From Devosia equisanguinis (GTDB lineage Bacteria; Pseudomonadota; Alphaproteobacteria; Rhizobiales; Hyphomicrobiaceae): a stretch of 37,247 nucleotides of DNA. The position numbers and the translations under genes are program-made. Position 1 is the stretch's first letter. The number at the start of each line of letters is the position of its first letter. Of the stretch, positions 1 through 9,465 are shown piece after piece. The DNA lies in the NCBI GenBank assembly GCA_945889015.1, contig CAMDBL010000013.1, forward strand, positions 1-37,247, given 5' to 3'. The notes below the pieces were generated by a model. It was given only the letters and a program-made list of their open reading frames with translations, did not search any database and was not told the DNA's origin.

Positions 1-808
1 CGTCGGCCAGCAGCAGTGCGCCGTCGCGATCCAGGCCCGCGAAGCGGCCCGACACGGGGCCTTGCCCCGCGTTGACGATCAGCGGCTCACCGACCGGACC
101 TGCCCGGTCCGCCCAAGCCTCGCGGATCGTCTGGAATTCCTCGCCTTCATCCCAGATCGCCAGCGCCGCGTCCATAGCCGATGCGACAAAGCCCAGAACC
201 GCATCGCGATTGGTGGCAATTCCGGACGCGGCAAGGCTCGTCGCAGCCCGATCGAGCCCCTCGGGGGTGCCGGCGATGTTGAGACCTATGCCGATCACCG
301 CGACCAGGCCCGGCCCGCCGAGCCCCTGCGCGCTCTCGAGCAGGATGCCGCCGAACTTGGCTTGACCGATCAGGACGTCGTTGGGCCATTTGAGGCGGAG
401 CGTGGGCACTCCACCCTCCCCCTGGACGGGGGAGGAATGGGGAGGGGGTGGCGCAGAACAAGTGTCGTCGTGGACACCCTCCTCTCCAATCCTCCCCGAC
501 AAGGGAGGAGGAGAACCGACGCACGCCAACCTCCGCACCGCATCCACGACCGCGACGCCCGTCAGCAGCGCCAACTGCTGCGCGATCTCGGGACCACACG
601 ACAGGCGCAGCAAAAGGCTCGCAGTGAGATTGCCGGGGACGTCGCTCCAGTTGCGGCCCGATCGGCCACGCCCGCTCGTCTGCTCGTCGGCGACCAGCCA
701 GACGTTGCCGGGATCACCGGCGGCGGCCAGTCGCATCGCCTCGGTGTTGGTGGACGCCACCCGATCGAAGGTCACCAGCCGGTAGCCGGGTGGCATCGCG
801 GCGGTCAT
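1..808 (-). CDS. birA: Biotin--[acetyl-CoA-carboxylase] ligase, partial (runs off the window)
   Basis: Attaches biotin to the carboxyl-carrier protein of acetyl-CoA carboxylase and other biotin enzymes, through biotinyl-AMP, in the cytoplasm. The frame is open from the ATG at 808 to the window edge, about 269 residues. Visible landmarks are the substrate-recognition start (FDRVASTNTEA), the nucleotide-binding motif GRGRSGRNW, and KWPNDV, which carries the lysine contacting biotin. There is no N-terminal helix-turn-helix, so this is a catalytic-only ligase and not a repressor. Between VDAVRRLA and TLRLKWPNDV lies about 40 residues of proline- and glycine-rich sequence that the family does not have. 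It is encoded by a GC-rich hairpin repeat and keeps the frame open. The start follows the nuoN stop by four bases, so the gene is probably the last one of the nuo transcript. The C-terminus is outside the window. Identity is firm; whether the enzyme tolerates the insert is unknown. Confidence 0.9.
   Translation of the reverse strand, partial: MTAAMPPGYRLVTFDRVASTNTEAMRLAAAGDPGNVWLVADEQTSGRGRSGRNWSDVPGNLTASLLLRLSCGPEIAQQLALLTGVAVVDAVRRLACVGSPPPLSGRIGEEGVHDDTCSAPPPPHSSPVQGEGGVPTLRLKWPNDVLIGQAKFGGILLESAQGLGGPGLVAVIGIGLNIAGTPEGLDRAATSLAASGIATNRDAVLGFVASAMDAALAIWDEGEEFQTIREAWADRAGPVGEPLIVNAGQGPVSGRFAGLDRDGALLLAD
411..511. repeat. GC-rich double-hairpin repeat inside birA
   Basis: Two hairpins sit within the coding sequence. 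One has perfect 8-base arms (CCTCCCCC at 415-422, GGGGGAGG at 428-435). The other has arms CCTCCC/GGGAGG at 491-508. They are separated by about 55 bases. The layout and composition resemble the intergenic element between nuoJ and nuoI at 6983-7107. The element lies exactly where the birA product has about 40 extra residues, and the frame is maintained through it. I infer a mobile or self-propagating small palindromic repeat that landed in the gene. Confidence 0.75.
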
Positions 809-812
809 CGGC

Positions 813-2264
813 TCACATCAATGTCTTGGCGGCGGCCGCTGCCGCGCGCACCACCGGCTCGCCGATGAAGGACACGGAGAACACGACCATCAGCAGCGCC
901 GCGATCGCGTAGACGATCCGCACCTTTGCGGGCGAGGGCAGGAAGGCGGGCTTGGCCTCGTCGAAGAACATCACCTTGATGACGCGCAAGTAGTAGAAGG
1001 CGCCGATCACGCTGGCGATCACGCCGATGATGGCGAGCGGCCACATCTGCGCCTTCACGGCGGCCAGGAACACATACCACTTGCCCCAGAAGCCCGCGAG
1101 CGGCGGAATCCCCGCCAGCGAGAACATCAGCAGGCCGAGCGCGGTCGCCATGCCGAGGTTGGTCTGGGCGAGGCCCGCCAGCTCGTCGATCTCCTCGACC
1201 GGGCCACCATCGCGGCGCATGCACAAGATGACGGCGAACGAGCCGAGCGTCATGACGAGATAGATCGCCATGTAGACCAGCACGCCCTGCAGTCCCTCGG
1301 CGTTGTTGGCGGCGAGACCGACCAGCGCGAAGCCGATGTTGGCTATCGAGGAGTAGGCCATCAGCCGCTTGATGTTGGTCTGGCCGATGGCGCCGAAGGC
1401 ACCGAGCAGCATCGAGGCGAGCGCCAGGAACACGATGATCTGCTGCCACTGCGCACCCATGCCTGGAAAGGCGGTCGCGAGCACGCGGACCACCAGCGCC
1501 ATCGCCGCCATCTTCGGCGCCGAGGCGAAGAACGCGGTCACCGGCGTCGGTGCGCCCTGGTAGACGTCGGGCGTCCACATGTGGAACGGCACCGCCGAGA
1601 TCTTGAACGCGAGGCCGACCAGCAGGAACACGAGGCCGATGACGAGGCCGATGTTCTGGCCCGCGTCCACGGATTTCGCCGCCGTCGCGATCACCTGGAA
1701 GCTGGTCGAACCGGTGAAGCCGTAGATCAGCGAGGCGCCGTACAGCAGCATCCCCGACGACAGCGCGCCGAGGACGAAATATTTGAGACCCGCCTCCGAC
1801 GAGCGCACGTCGTCACGGCGGAAGGCTGCGACCACGTAGAGTGCGAGGCTCTGCAGCTCGAGGCCGAGATAGAGCGCGATGAGATCGCCGGCCGAAACCA
1901 TCATCAGCATGCCCGTAGTGGCGAGCAGGACGAGGACGGGGTACTCGAACTTCAACGACTTGACGTCGCGCAAGTAGTCGAACGACAGCAGCAGCGAGAC
2001 GGCGGCGCCGGCGAGCACCAGCACCTTCATGAAGCGCCCGAAGCCGTCGACGACGAACGCACCGTCGAACAGGCGGACCGTTTCATTGGGCTGGGCGACG
2101 ACCTGCCAGCCCACCACCGCCAGCAGCGTGATCGCGAGCCAACCGACCGTCTCGCCGGTGCCCTGGTCGTCGCGCATGAACACGCCGAGCATCAGCAGCA
2201 CCATGGCGCCGACGGCGAGCGTCAGCTCCGGGTAGAGCGGTGCGAGCGTCATCAGGTAGCTCAT
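813..2264 (-). CDS. nuoN: NADH-quinone oxidoreductase subunit N
   Basis: Antiporter-like membrane subunit of respiratory complex I, 483 residues, about 14 transmembrane helices in the inner membrane. The family glutamate in the membrane is seen in [18 protein letters not shown]. The broken-helix region with the key lysine is seen around [20 protein letters not shown] and the following SAPKMAA. Its ATG overlaps the nuoM stop (ATGA at 2261-2264), so translation is probably coupled. The length matches the family. It is the last complex I gene; birA follows directly. Confidence 0.98.
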   Translation of the reverse strand: MSYLMTLAPLYPELTLAVGAMVLLMLGVFMRDDQGTGETVGWLAITLLAVVGWQVVAQPNETVRLFDGAFVVDGFGRFMKVLVLAGAAVSLLLSFDYLRDVKSLKFEYPVLVLLATTGMLMMVSAGDLIALYLGLELQSLALYVVAAFRRDDVRSSEAGLKYFVLGALSSGMLLYGASLIYGFTGSTSFQVIATAAKSVDAGQNIGLVIGLVFLLVGLAFKISAVPFHMWTPDVYQGAPTPVTAFFASAPKMAAMALVVRVLATAFPGMGAQWQQIIVFLALASMLLGAFGAIGQTNIKRLMAYSSIANIGFALVGLAANNAEGLQGVLVYMAIYLVMTLGSFAVILCMRRDGGPVEEIDELAGLAQTNLGMATALGLLMFSLAGIPPLAGFWGKWYVFLAAVKAQMWPLAIIGVIASVIGAFYYLRVIKVMFFDEAKPAFLPSPAKVRIVYAIAALLMVVFSVSFIGEPVVRAAAAAAKTLM

Positions 2265-3787
2265 GGACGCTTGGCCTCCGCGACGGACTTGAGGATTGCC
2301 GGCGTCGCCTCAGCGCGCACCGAAGCCTCGTAATTGGCGACCAGCTTCTTCACCGACACCGCCGTCACATCGAGCAGCGGCGCGGGATAGAAGCCGAAGA
2401 AGATTGTCAGCACCAGGAGTGGTCCAAGCACGAGGATCTCGCGCGGCGTCATGTCCGTGATGCCCTTCAGCGCCGGCTTGGTCAGCTCACCGAAGATCAT
2501 GCGGCGGTACAGCCACAGCGCATAGCCCGCCGACAAGATGACGCCGAACGTGGCGAAGAACGCGACCCAGGTGTTGGCCTTGAACGCCGCGAGCAGCGTC
2601 AGGAACTCGCCGACGAAGCCCGACGTGCCGGGCAGGCCGACGTTCGCCATCGTGAACACCATGAAGGTGAAGGCGTAGATCGGCATGCGATTGACGAGGC
2701 CGCCATAGGCCGAGATCTGGCGGGTATGCATGCGGTCGTAGACGACACCGACGCACAGGAACAGCGCGGCCGAGACCAGCCCGTGCGACAGCATCTGGAA
2801 GATGGCGCCGTCGATGCCCTGCGTGGTCATCGTGAAGATGCCCATGGTCACGAAGCCCATGTGCGCGACCGACGAGTAGGCGATCAGCTTCTTCACGTCC
2901 TCCTGCGCCAGCGCGACGAGCGAAGTGTAGATGATGGCGACCACCGACAGCGTGAACACCAGCGGCGCGAGATCCTGCGACGCGATCGGGAACATCGGCA
3001 GCGAGAAGCGCAGGAAGCCGTAGCCGCCCATCTTCAGCAGGATCGCGGCCAGGATCACCGAGCCGCCCGTCGGCGCCTCGACGTGGGCGTCCGGCAGCCA
3101 GGTGTGCACCGGCCACATCGGCATCTTCACCGCGAAGGAGGCGAAGAACGCGAGCCACATCCAGGTCTGCATCTCCGGGGGGAACTTGAAGGCGAGCAGC
3201 GTCGGGATGTCGGTCGTGCCGGCCTGCCACCACATCGCCATCATGGCGAGCAGCATCAGGACCGACCCGAGCAGCGTGTAGAGAAAGAACTTGAAGCTCG
3301 CATAGACGCGTCGAGGACCACCCCAAACCCCGATGATCAGGAACATCGGGATCAGGCCGGCCTCGAAGAACAGGTAGAACAGCACCATGTCGAGCGCGCA
3401 GAACACGCCGATCATCAGGCACTCGAGCACCAGGAACGCGATCATGTACTCCTTGACGCGGTCCTCGACGGCTTCCCACGCCGACAGGATCGTCAGCGGC
3501 ATCAGGAACGTGGTCAGGATCACGAACAGCATCGAGATGCCGTCGACGCCCATCTTGTACTTGAGGCCGCCGAGCCAAGCCGTCTCCTCGACGAACTGGA
3601 AGTTGGCCGAGCCCTTGTCGAAGTTGATCCAGATGAGCAACGAGGCGGCGAACGTCAGGATCGTCGTCCACAGCGCGATCCAGCGTGCGTTGCCCTTCGC
3701 CTCCTTGTTCAGGAAAGCGATCAGCACCGCGCCGGCGAGCGGCAGGAAGGTGACGATCGACAGAATGGGAGTGGTGCCGATATTCAT
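2261..3787 (-). CDS. nuoM: NADH-quinone oxidoreductase subunit M
   Basis: Antiporter-like membrane subunit of complex I, 508 residues. The start chosen ([19 protein letters not shown]) overlaps the nuoL stop as ATGA at 3784-3787 and gives the usual N-terminus; the longer open frame upstream is only nuoL read in another frame. Proton-path motifs are present: [20 protein letters not shown] carries the membrane glutamate, [20 protein letters not shown] lies by the discontinuous helix, and [16 protein letters not shown] carries lysines of the central axis. About 14 transmembrane segments are predicted by eye. Confidence 0.98.
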   Translation of the reverse strand: MNIGTTPILSIVTFLPLAGAVLIAFLNKEAKGNARWIALWTTILTFAASLLIWINFDKGSANFQFVEETAWLGGLKYKMGVDGISMLFVILTTFLMPLTILSAWEAVEDRVKEYMIAFLVLECLMIGVFCALDMVLFYLFFEAGLIPMFLIIGVWGGPRRVYASFKFFLYTLLGSVLMLLAMMAMWWQAGTTDIPTLLAFKFPPEMQTWMWLAFFASFAVKMPMWPVHTWLPDAHVEAPTGGSVILAAILLKMGGYGFLRFSLPMFPIASQDLAPLVFTLSVVAIIYTSLVALAQEDVKKLIAYSSVAHMGFVTMGIFTMTTQGIDGAIFQMLSHGLVSAALFLCVGVVYDRMHTRQISAYGGLVNRMPIYAFTFMVFTMANVGLPGTSGFVGEFLTLLAAFKANTWVAFFATFGVILSAGYALWLYRRMIFGELTKPALKGITDMTPREILVLGPLLVLTIFFGFYPAPLLDVTAVSVKKLVANYEASVRAEATPAILKSVAEAKRP

Positions 3788-5805
3788 TTCGCAGCCCCGC
3801 CCGCGATGAACCAGGTGATGATCAGCGCCACGCCGATCAGCATGGCGAAGGCGTAGTGGTAGACGTAGCCGGACTGCATCTTGACCACGCGTCCCGTGAC
3901 TTTCTGGACGCTCGCCGCGGTGCCGTCGATGATGCCGTCGATGGTGGCCCCGTCGCCGCCCTTCCACAGCCCCCAGCCGATCGCCTTCGCCGGCCTGACG
4001 AAGATCGCGTCGTAGAGCTCGTCGAAGTACCACTTGTTGAGGAAGAACAGGTACAGCGGCTTGAACGCCCTGGCGGTCGCGGCCGGCAGGCCCGGCGCCA
4101 CGATGTAGTAGAGCACCGCGATCCCGAAGCCCGCCGTCATGGCGATGGTCGCCGACCACGCCACCCAGGTCGGTACCTCGTGCATGGCGTGCAGGATGTG
4201 GTTGTGCTCGCCCTCGAACAGCGCCTTGGCCCAGAACGCCTTGTAGTCGTGGCCGATGAAGTACCCGGTGAACACGAAACCGGCAGCGACCGCACCGATC
4301 GCCAGCACCAACAGCGGGATCAGCATCACCAACGGGCTCTCGTGCGGGGTATGCGCATGACCGTGACCGTGCCCATGGTCGTCATGGGCATGGGCAGCGT
4401 GACCGTGGTCGTCGCCCTGCGAGGCCCAGCGCGGCGACTGATGGAAGGTCATGAAGATCAGCCGCCAGGAATAGAACGATGTCATGAACGCGGCGACGAC
4501 CAGCAGCCAGAACGCGTAGTTGCTCGGCGTGTGCGCGGCGTAGGCGGCCTCGATGATGGCGTCCTTCGAGTGGAAGCCGGCGAAGCCCGCGACGTGGGGG
4601 ATGCCGACTCCGGTCAGCGCCAGCGTGCCGATCAGCATCATCACGTAGGTGAAGCGGATATGCGGGGCGAGCCCACCCATCTTGCGCATGTCCTGCTCGT
4701 GGTGCATCGCGTGGATGACCGAGCCCGCACCGAGGAACAGCAGCGCCTTGAAGAAGGCGTGCGTGAACAGATGGAACACGCCCGCACCGTAGGCGCCGAC
4801 GCCGCAGGCGACGAACATGTAGCCGAGCTGCGAGCAGGTCGAATAGGCGATCACGCGCTTGATGTCGTTCTGCACGAGGCCGACGGTCGCCGCGAAGAAG
4901 GCGGTGATCGCGCCGACCAGCGTCACGACCTGCAAGGCGGTCGGTGAATACTCGAACAGCGGCGACAGCCGCGCGACCATGAACACGCCCGCGGTCACCA
5001 TGGTCGCGGCGTGGATCAGCGCCGACACCGGCGTCGGGCCTTCCATCGCGTCCGGCAGCCAGGTGTGCAGCAGGAACTGCGCCGACTTGCCCATCGCGCC
5101 CATGAACAGCAGCAGGCAGATGACCGTCAGCGTGTCGGCCTTGGCCCAGTCGAGGAACTGGATGGTGTGCAGCGGATGATCGGGCTTGGCGATTTCGCCG
5201 GCGGCAGCAAAGACGGCGTCGAGATTGATCGAGCGGCAGACGAAGAACAGGCCGAAGATGCCGAGCGCGAAGCCGAAGTCACCGACGCGGTTGACCACGA
5301 ACGCCTTGATCGCGGCCGCACTGGCCTCGGGCTTCTTGTACCAGAAGCCGATCAACAGGTAGGAGGCGAGACCGACGCCCTCCCAGCCAAAGAACATCTG
5401 CAGCAGGTTGTCGGCGGTCACCAGCGCCAGCATGGCGAAGGTGAACAGCGACAGGTAGGCGAAGAAACGCTGGCGGCTGTCGTCCTCGGCCATGTAACCG
5501 ATCGAGTACACGTGAACGAGGGCGGAGACGGTGTTGACGACGACCAGCATGACGGCGGTCAGCGTATCGACCCGGATCGCCCAGGAGACGTCGAGCTCGC
5601 CCGAGGTGATCCAGCGGAACAGCGTCACCTTCGCAGTCTCGTGACCGAAGCCGACGCGCCAGAACACGATCCACGAAAGTACTGCCGCGATCAGCATGAA
5701 GCCGGTCGTGATCAGCTCGGACGGGCGCGGCCCCAGCACGCGGCCGAGGAAACCGGCGATGAGTGCTCCGGCGAGGGGCAGGAGGACGATAGCAGTGTAA
5801 ATCAT
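3784..5805 (-). CDS. nuoL: NADH-quinone oxidoreductase subunit L
   Basis: Largest antiporter-like subunit of complex I, 673 residues, at the distal tip of the membrane arm. Motifs include [39 protein letters not shown] and [18 protein letters not shown]. The C-terminal part (from [13 protein letters not shown] onward) corresponds to the long lateral helix and final anchor. A loop at about residues 463-489 is packed with histidine, aspartate and glycine. The start at 5805 ([13 protein letters not shown]) matches the family N-terminus; an in-frame ATG nine codons upstream (5832) is less likely. No good ribosome-binding site is visible for either. A 200-base gap holding an inverted repeat separates it from nuoK. 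Confidence 0.97.
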   Translation of the reverse strand: MIYTAIVLLPLAGALIAGFLGRVLGPRPSELITTGFMLIAAVLSWIVFWRVGFGHETAKVTLFRWITSGELDVSWAIRVDTLTAVMLVVVNTVSALVHVYSIGYMAEDDSRQRFFAYLSLFTFAMLALVTADNLLQMFFGWEGVGLASYLLIGFWYKKPEASAAAIKAFVVNRVGDFGFALGIFGLFFVCRSINLDAVFAAAGEIAKPDHPLHTIQFLDWAKADTLTVICLLLFMGAMGKSAQFLLHTWLPDAMEGPTPVSALIHAATMVTAGVFMVARLSPLFEYSPTALQVVTLVGAITAFFAATVGLVQNDIKRVIAYSTCSQLGYMFVACGVGAYGAGVFHLFTHAFFKALLFLGAGSVIHAMHHEQDMRKMGGLAPHIRFTYVMMLIGTLALTGVGIPHVAGFAGFHSKDAIIEAAYAAHTPSNYAFWLLVVAAFMTSFYSWRLIFMTFHQSPRWASQGDDHGHAAHAHDDHGHGHGHAHTPHESPLVMLIPLLVLAIGAVAAGFVFTGYFIGHDYKAFWAKALFEGEHNHILHAMHEVPTWVAWSATIAMTAGFGIAVLYYIVAPGLPAATARAFKPLYLFFLNKWYFDELYDAIFVRPAKAIGWGLWKGGDGATIDGIIDGTAASVQKVTGRVVKMQSGYVYHYAFAMLIGVALIITWFIAGGAAK

Positions 5806-5851
5806 GGGTTCGGCAAGCCCCCGGCCAAACAATCGGCAATGCTCAGCACCA

Positions 5852-5971
5852 CTGTCATCCCGGCCGCAGAAGGCGAGCCGGGACCCAGGGGTAGCTGGCT
5901 CGCCCGTGGCTCCTGGGTCCCAGCGCTACGCTCCAGCGCGTTCCGCGCTTGCGCTCCGGCCGGGATGACAG
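5852..5971. repeat. Long imperfect inverted repeat between nuoL and nuoK
   Basis: The outer arms are perfect 15-base inverted copies: CTGTCATCCCGGCCG at 5852-5866 and CGGCCGGGATGACAG at 5957-5971. Inner arms GGGACCCAGG (5880-5889) and CCTGGGTCCC (5912-5921) are also perfect. The whole can fold as one long cruciform or RNA hairpin within the nuo transcript. Repeats of this look are common between genes in alphaproteobacterial genomes. It may act as an mRNA processing or stability element; that is inference. Confidence 0.85.
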
Positions 5972-6007
5972 GACTGATCGGTGCGGGAGAGGTCGGCATC
6001 ACGAGCC

Positions 6008-6316
6008 TCATCCCTTCATCATTTTGATGTCCTCAACCGCGATCGAGCCGCGGTTGCGGAAGTAGACGACGACGATGGCGAGCCCGATCGCGGCCTCGCC
6101 GGCCGCGACCGTCAGCACGAACAGCGCGAAGATCTGGCCGACGAGATCGCCGAGGTGCGCCGAGAACGCCACCAGGTTGATGTTGACCGCAAGCAGCATC
6201 AGCTCGACCGACATCAAGATGACGATGACGTTCTTCCGATTGAGGAAGATGCCGAAGATGCCGAGCGTGAACAGGCACGCCGCGACCGTCAGATAGTGCC
6301 CCAGGCCGATGGTCAT
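6008..6316 (-). CDS. nuoK: NADH-quinone oxidoreductase subunit K
   Basis: Small membrane subunit of complex I, 102 residues with three transmembrane helices, the family's usual size. The two buried glutamates needed for proton transfer are visible in [15 protein letters not shown] and [15 protein letters not shown]. The start at 6316 ([13 protein letters not shown]) lies four bases after the nuoJ stop; the longer frame upstream is nuoJ read out of frame. It belongs to the nuo operon. Confidence 0.98.
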   Translation of the reverse strand: MTIGLGHYLTVAACLFTLGIFGIFLNRKNVIVILMSVELMLLAVNINLVAFSAHLGDLVGQIFALFVLTVAAGEAAIGLAIVVVYFRNRGSIAVEDIKMMKG

Positions 6317-6320
6317 GTGC

Positions 6321-6965
6321 TTACTCCCCCGCCACTGGCTGCGGCTTCTTCTCGGGAATGCGCGACTCACCCGATGCGACGCGGATCACTTCCATCGCCG
6401 TCTTCGGGTTGCGCGCGACCTGAGCCGCGATCGACTGACGGCGCACGCCTTCCTTGTGGCGCAGCGTCAGCACGATGGCGCCGATCATGGCGACCAGCAG
6501 GATCAGGCCCGCGCCCTGGAAGAAATAGACGTACTTGGTGTAGAGCAGCCGCCCCAGCGCCTCGGTGTTGCCGATGCCGCCCGCAGCCGCGATCGGCGCC
6601 GCGAGCTTGCCGCCGAGACCTGTGTTCAGTGCTCGCGCGCCGAGCACCATGATCAGCTCCGCCAACACGATGCCGCCGATGATCAATCCCAAGGGCGCAT
6701 TCTGAATGAAGCCCGCGCGCAGCTCGGCGAAGTCGACGTCGAGCATCATCACGACGAACAGGAACAGCACCGCTACCGCGCCGACGTAGACGATGATCAG
6801 CAGCATCGCGAGGAACTCGGCGCCGAGCAGCACGAACAGTCCCGCCGCGTTGAAGAACGCGAGGATCAGGAAAAGCACCGCGTGCACCGGGTTCTTCGCC
6901 ACGATGACCATGGCGGCCGAGGCGACGCAGAGGACGGCGAAGAGGTAGAAGAAAAAGGCTGTCAT
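6321..6965 (-). CDS. nuoJ: NADH-quinone oxidoreductase subunit J
   Basis: Membrane subunit of complex I, 214 residues, five transmembrane helices. The third helix, which carries the pi-bulge region, reads [20 protein letters not shown]. The C-terminal cytoplasmic tail is rich in basic and polar residues. The start at 6965 ([17 protein letters not shown]) fits the family; the upstream extension of the open frame runs through a hairpin repeat and is not coding. The next gene, nuoK, starts four bases after the stop. Confidence 0.97.
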   Translation of the reverse strand: MTAFFFYLFAVLCVASAAMVIVAKNPVHAVLFLILAFFNAAGLFVLLGAEFLAMLLIIVYVGAVAVLFLFVVMMLDVDFAELRAGFIQNAPLGLIIGGIVLAELIMVLGARALNTGLGGKLAAPIAAAGGIGNTEALGRLLYTKYVYFFQGAGLILLVAMIGAIVLTLRHKEGVRRQSIAAQVARNPKTAMEVIRVASGESRIPEKKPQPVAGE

Positions 6966-6982
6966 GCGGCACCCACGGTCAA

Positions 6983-7107
6983 TCTCCCCTCCCCCTCGCG
7001 GGGAGGGGTTGGGGGTGGGGGAAGGTTGGACGGCGCCAAAAGGCGGACGCTGACGTCCCCCCCCTCCGGCCCTTCGGGCCACCTCCCCCGCGAGGGGGGA
7101 GGCAAAG
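6983..7107. repeat. GC-rich hairpin repeat pair between nuoI and nuoJ
   Basis: This 163-base gap holds two palindromic blocks. One lies near 6985-7004 (CCCTCCCC...GGGGAGGGG around a CTCGCGG core). The other runs from 7060 to 7105 (CCGGCCCTTCGGGCC followed by CCTCCCCCGCGAGGGGGGAGG). The arrangement of two C/G-runs separated by about 50 bases is like the element inside birA at 411-511. It interrupts an otherwise tightly packed operon and would form stable hairpins in the mRNA. Confidence 0.8.
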
Positions 7108-7128
7108 CTATTGTCGCATACATCGCGC

Positions 7129-7617
7129 TCACCTGTAGTTCGCGTCGAGCGCGATGTTCTGGGCGATTTCCCGCTCCCAGCGGTCGCCGTTCGCGAGTAG
7201 GCGCTCCTTGTTGTAGAACAGCTCCTCGCGCGTCTCGGTGGCGAACTCGAAGTTGGGTCCCTCGACGATGGCGTCGACCGGGCAGGCCTCCTGGCACAGG
7301 CCGCAGTAGATGCACTTGGTCATGTCGATGTCGTAGCGCGTCGTGCGCCGCGTGCCGTCGTTGCGCCGCGGGCCGGCCTCGATGGTGATCGCATAGGCAG
7401 GGCAGATCGCCTCGCACAGCTTGCAGGCGATGCAACGCTCTTCACCGTTCGGATAGCGGCGCAGCACGTGCTCGCCGCGGAAGCGCGGCGACAGCGGGCC
7501 CTTCTCGAAGGGGTAGTTGAGCGTCTTCTTCTTCCCGAAGAAATATTTCATCGACAGGAACAGCGCGGAGACGAACTCCGCGAGGAAGAGCGATTTGATG
7601 CCGGCTGTGATGCTCAC
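7129..7617 (-). CDS. nuoI: NADH-quinone oxidoreductase subunit I (two [4Fe-4S] ferredoxin-like)
   Basis: Peripheral iron-sulfur subunit that carries clusters N6a and N6b toward quinone in complex I. Two [4Fe-4S] motifs are visible, [12 protein letters not shown] and [12 protein letters not shown]. The amphipathic N-terminal helix ([20 protein letters not shown]) and [17 protein letters not shown] are typical of the family. The GTG at 7617 is chosen: it gives 162 residues, the usual length, and lies just after the upstream small ORF with GCAGG ahead of it. The in-frame ATG at 7695 would overlap that ORF and add a non-conserved leader. Confidence 0.96.
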   Translation of the reverse strand: MSITAGIKSLFLAEFVSALFLSMKYFFGKKKTLNYPFEKGPLSPRFRGEHVLRRYPNGEERCIACKLCEAICPAYAITIEAGPRRNDGTRRTTRYDIDMTKCIYCGLCQEACPVDAIVEGPNFEFATETREELFYNKERLLANGDRWEREIAQNIALDANYR

Positions 7618-7633
7618 GGAGTTACCTGCTCGA

Positions 7634-7813
7634 TCAAATCCATCGCACGAGACCAAAGGCGAGTGCAGCACCCACCACGACCAGCAGACCGCCACCGCCG
7701 CGCAGCGCGTCCTGCGTGGCGGCCGTGATCCGCGTCCCCTTGAACAGCGCCACGCCGATGGCCGGCACGCCCGCAGCCAGGAAGAGCAAACCCATCACCT
7801 GGTTTCGATCCAT
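7634..7813 (-). CDS. Small hydrophobic protein (59 aa) inside nuo operon
   Basis: A predicted 59-residue protein with two transmembrane segments (about residues 6-24, [19 protein letters not shown], and 39-59, [20 protein letters not shown]). It is third of three small membrane ORFs between nuoH and nuoI, 16 bases before nuoI and 31 after the previous ORF. It shares the start (MD...GLL), size and topology of the 57-residue neighbour and may be its distant paralogue. I do not recognise a family. Candidate roles are a complex I accessory subunit or assembly factor, or an unrelated passenger; the sequence cannot decide. Confidence 0.65.
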   Translation of the reverse strand: MDRNQVMGLLFLAAGVPAIGVALFKGTRITAATQDALRGGGGLLVVVGAALAFGLVRWI

Positions 7814-7844
7814 GCTCACGTCGCCTGTCCTACTCATCCCATCG

Positions 7845-8018
7845 TCACGGCGTGCGCTGCCCACCCAGCAGCATCGACAAACCCAGCGCCGCGAAGGCCC
7901 CACCGAATACGTACAGCATCATGCGGGAAGCATTGGAGAGCTGCTGCATCCGCCGCGCGAAGATGAAGTCCGCGAGTCCCGTCACGATCAGCAATATGCC
8001 CAGCAGCCTATGATCCAT
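7845..8018 (-). CDS. Small hydrophobic protein (57 aa) inside nuo operon
   Basis: An ORF of 58 codons from ATG 8018 to TGA 7845, starting MDHRLLGILLIVTGLADF and ending GLSMLLGGQRTP. It has two transmembrane segments (about residues 5-19 and 34-50) linked by a basic loop (ARRMQQLSNASR). It lies 25 bases after the preceding small ORF and in the operon's orientation, so co-transcription is likely. No family recognised. It resembles the next ORF in size and topology. Confidence 0.6.
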   Translation of the reverse strand: MDHRLLGILLIVTGLADFIFARRMQQLSNASRMMLYVFGGAFAALGLSMLLGGQRTP

Positions 8019-8043
8019 GGCGCTCCACCACGCTCCGCATCCG

Positions 8044-8358
8044 TTATCGCTGTGTGTCCTTCAGCCACTCCCAGGCCATCCGTCCCGCAACCACAAGCAC
8101 CACCACGACGACCGCGACCATCGCCGCTGCGATCGCCGCCGTCGTCACATCCGGCCAGGTCACCGGCCGGTCACCGCCCTCTCCCGTGACCAGACGGGAC
8201 ACCAGCGTGTAGCCTCCGAGCAGAGCGGCGTACACCGCCGGCCTGATCATATCGGCCGGCTTCGACCAACCCTGGCGCGGCGACCAGTTCACCCACACCA
8301 TCATCGCAGGCCACAGCGCCAGCGACGTCGTGGCGGCTCCGAGGAGCGCCTGACTCAC
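8044..8358 (-). CDS. Small membrane protein (104 aa), translationally coupled to nuoH
   Basis: Starts at a GTG (8358) whose last two bases are the first two of the nuoH stop (GTGA), so translation is probably coupled. The 104-residue product begins [20 protein letters not shown]. It has three likely transmembrane segments: about 2-23, 37-60 ([20 protein letters not shown]) and 74-97 ([19 protein letters not shown]). A tryptophan-rich loop ([11 protein letters not shown]) follows the first. I do not recognise the family. The coupling argues for a real gene expressed with complex I. Function unknown. Confidence 0.65.
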   Translation of the reverse strand: MSQALLGAATTSLALWPAMMVWVNWSPRQGWSKPADMIRPAVYAALLGGYTLVSRLVTGEGGDRPVTWPDVTTAAIAAAMVAVVVVVLVVAGRMAWEWLKDTQR

Positions 8359-9449
8359 CTCAACAGCCCCCCGTACTGCAGCACGCCCGCCACCACGATC
8401 ACCGAGGCCAGCGAGATCGGCAGGAACACCTTCCAGCCGAGCCGCATCAGCTGGTCGTAGCGGTAGCGAGGCACGATCGCCTTCACCATCGCGAACATGA
8501 AGAAGACGAAGCAGATCTTGCCGAGGAACCAGAAGATGCCGGGCACCCAGTTGAACGGCGCGATATCGACCGGGGGCAGCCAGCCGCCGAGAAACAGCGT
8601 CGTCGTCAGCGCGCACATGGTGCAGATCGCGACGTATTCACCCAGCATGAACAGCAGGTATGGGGTCGACGAGTACTCGACCATGAAGCCCGCCACCAGC
8701 TCCGACTCCGCCTCGGGCAGGTCGAATGGCGGGCGATTGGTCTCCGCCAGCGCCGAAATAAAGAACACGATGAACATCGGGAACAGCGGCAGCCAGTACC
8801 AGTCGAGGAACGACGCCGGCAGGCCGTACTTCACGCCCAGCCCGGTCTGCTGGGCCTTGACGATGTCGGTCATGTTGAGCGAGCCCGCGCACAACAGCAC
8901 GGTGATGATGACGAAGCCGATCGAGACCTCGTAGCTGACCATCTGCGCGGCGGAGCGCAGCGAGCCCATGAACGGATACTTCGAGTTCGACGCCCAGCCG
9001 CCCATGATGATGCCGTAGACGCCGAGCGAGGAGATCGCGAGCAGGTAGAGAATGCCGACGTTGAGGTCGGAGATCACCCACTTGCCCTCGACGAGACCGA
9101 AGAAGCTGCCTTCCGAGACCGGAATCACCGCCCACGAGGCGAGGGCGAATGTGGCCGTCGCCAGCGGCGCCAGCAGGAACACGCCCTTGTCGGCGCCAGC
9201 CGGGATCAGCGGCTCCTTCAACACGAACTTCAACAGGTCGGCGAACGACTGGAACAAGCCGAACGGGCCGACCACGTTGGGGCCGCGCCGCATCTGCACC
9301 GCTGCCCAGATCTTGCGGTCGGCGAGCAGCAGGAAGGCCAGGATGACCAGCACGGCCACGAGCATGACGAGGCTCTGGAAGACCATGATGCCGAGCGGCA
9401 CACCATAGTCCCAGAACACCCTCAGACCCCATTCGATCCATTCGTCCAT
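8355..9449 (-). CDS. nuoH: NADH-quinone oxidoreductase subunit H
   Basis: Membrane subunit that forms most of the quinone-binding channel of complex I, 364 residues, about eight transmembrane helices. Signature segments are [36 protein letters not shown] and [20 protein letters not shown], the acidic loop next to the quinone site. The ATG lies 16 bases after the nuoG stop. The stop overlaps the GTG of the next small ORF. The usual neighbour nuoI is displaced by three small membrane ORFs. Confidence 0.98.
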   Translation of the reverse strand: MDEWIEWGLRVFWDYGVPLGIMVFQSLVMLVAVLVILAFLLLADRKIWAAVQMRRGPNVVGPFGLFQSFADLLKFVLKEPLIPAGADKGVFLLAPLATATFALASWAVIPVSEGSFFGLVEGKWVISDLNVGILYLLAISSLGVYGIIMGGWASNSKYPFMGSLRSAAQMVSYEVSIGFVIITVLLCAGSLNMTDIVKAQQTGLGVKYGLPASFLDWYWLPLFPMFIVFFISALAETNRPPFDLPEAESELVAGFMVEYSSTPYLLFMLGEYVAICTMCALTTTLFLGGWLPPVDIAPFNWVPGIFWFLGKICFVFFMFAMVKAIVPRYRYDQLMRLGWKVFLPISLASVIVVAGVLQYGGLLR

Positions 9450-9465
9450 CAGCCGGCCCCGCTCG

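Noticed and set aside
2240-3856. Long plus-strand open frame (538 codons) opposite nuoM, rich in Arg, His, Glu and Gln
   Set aside because: It mirrors nuoM and nuoN on the other strand. Such frames arise from GC-rich third codon positions; no domain or ribosome-binding site is seen. The same applies to the long frames at 3856-4947, 9904-11799, 15686-17293, 19319-21364, 24118-26058 and 29065-30456.
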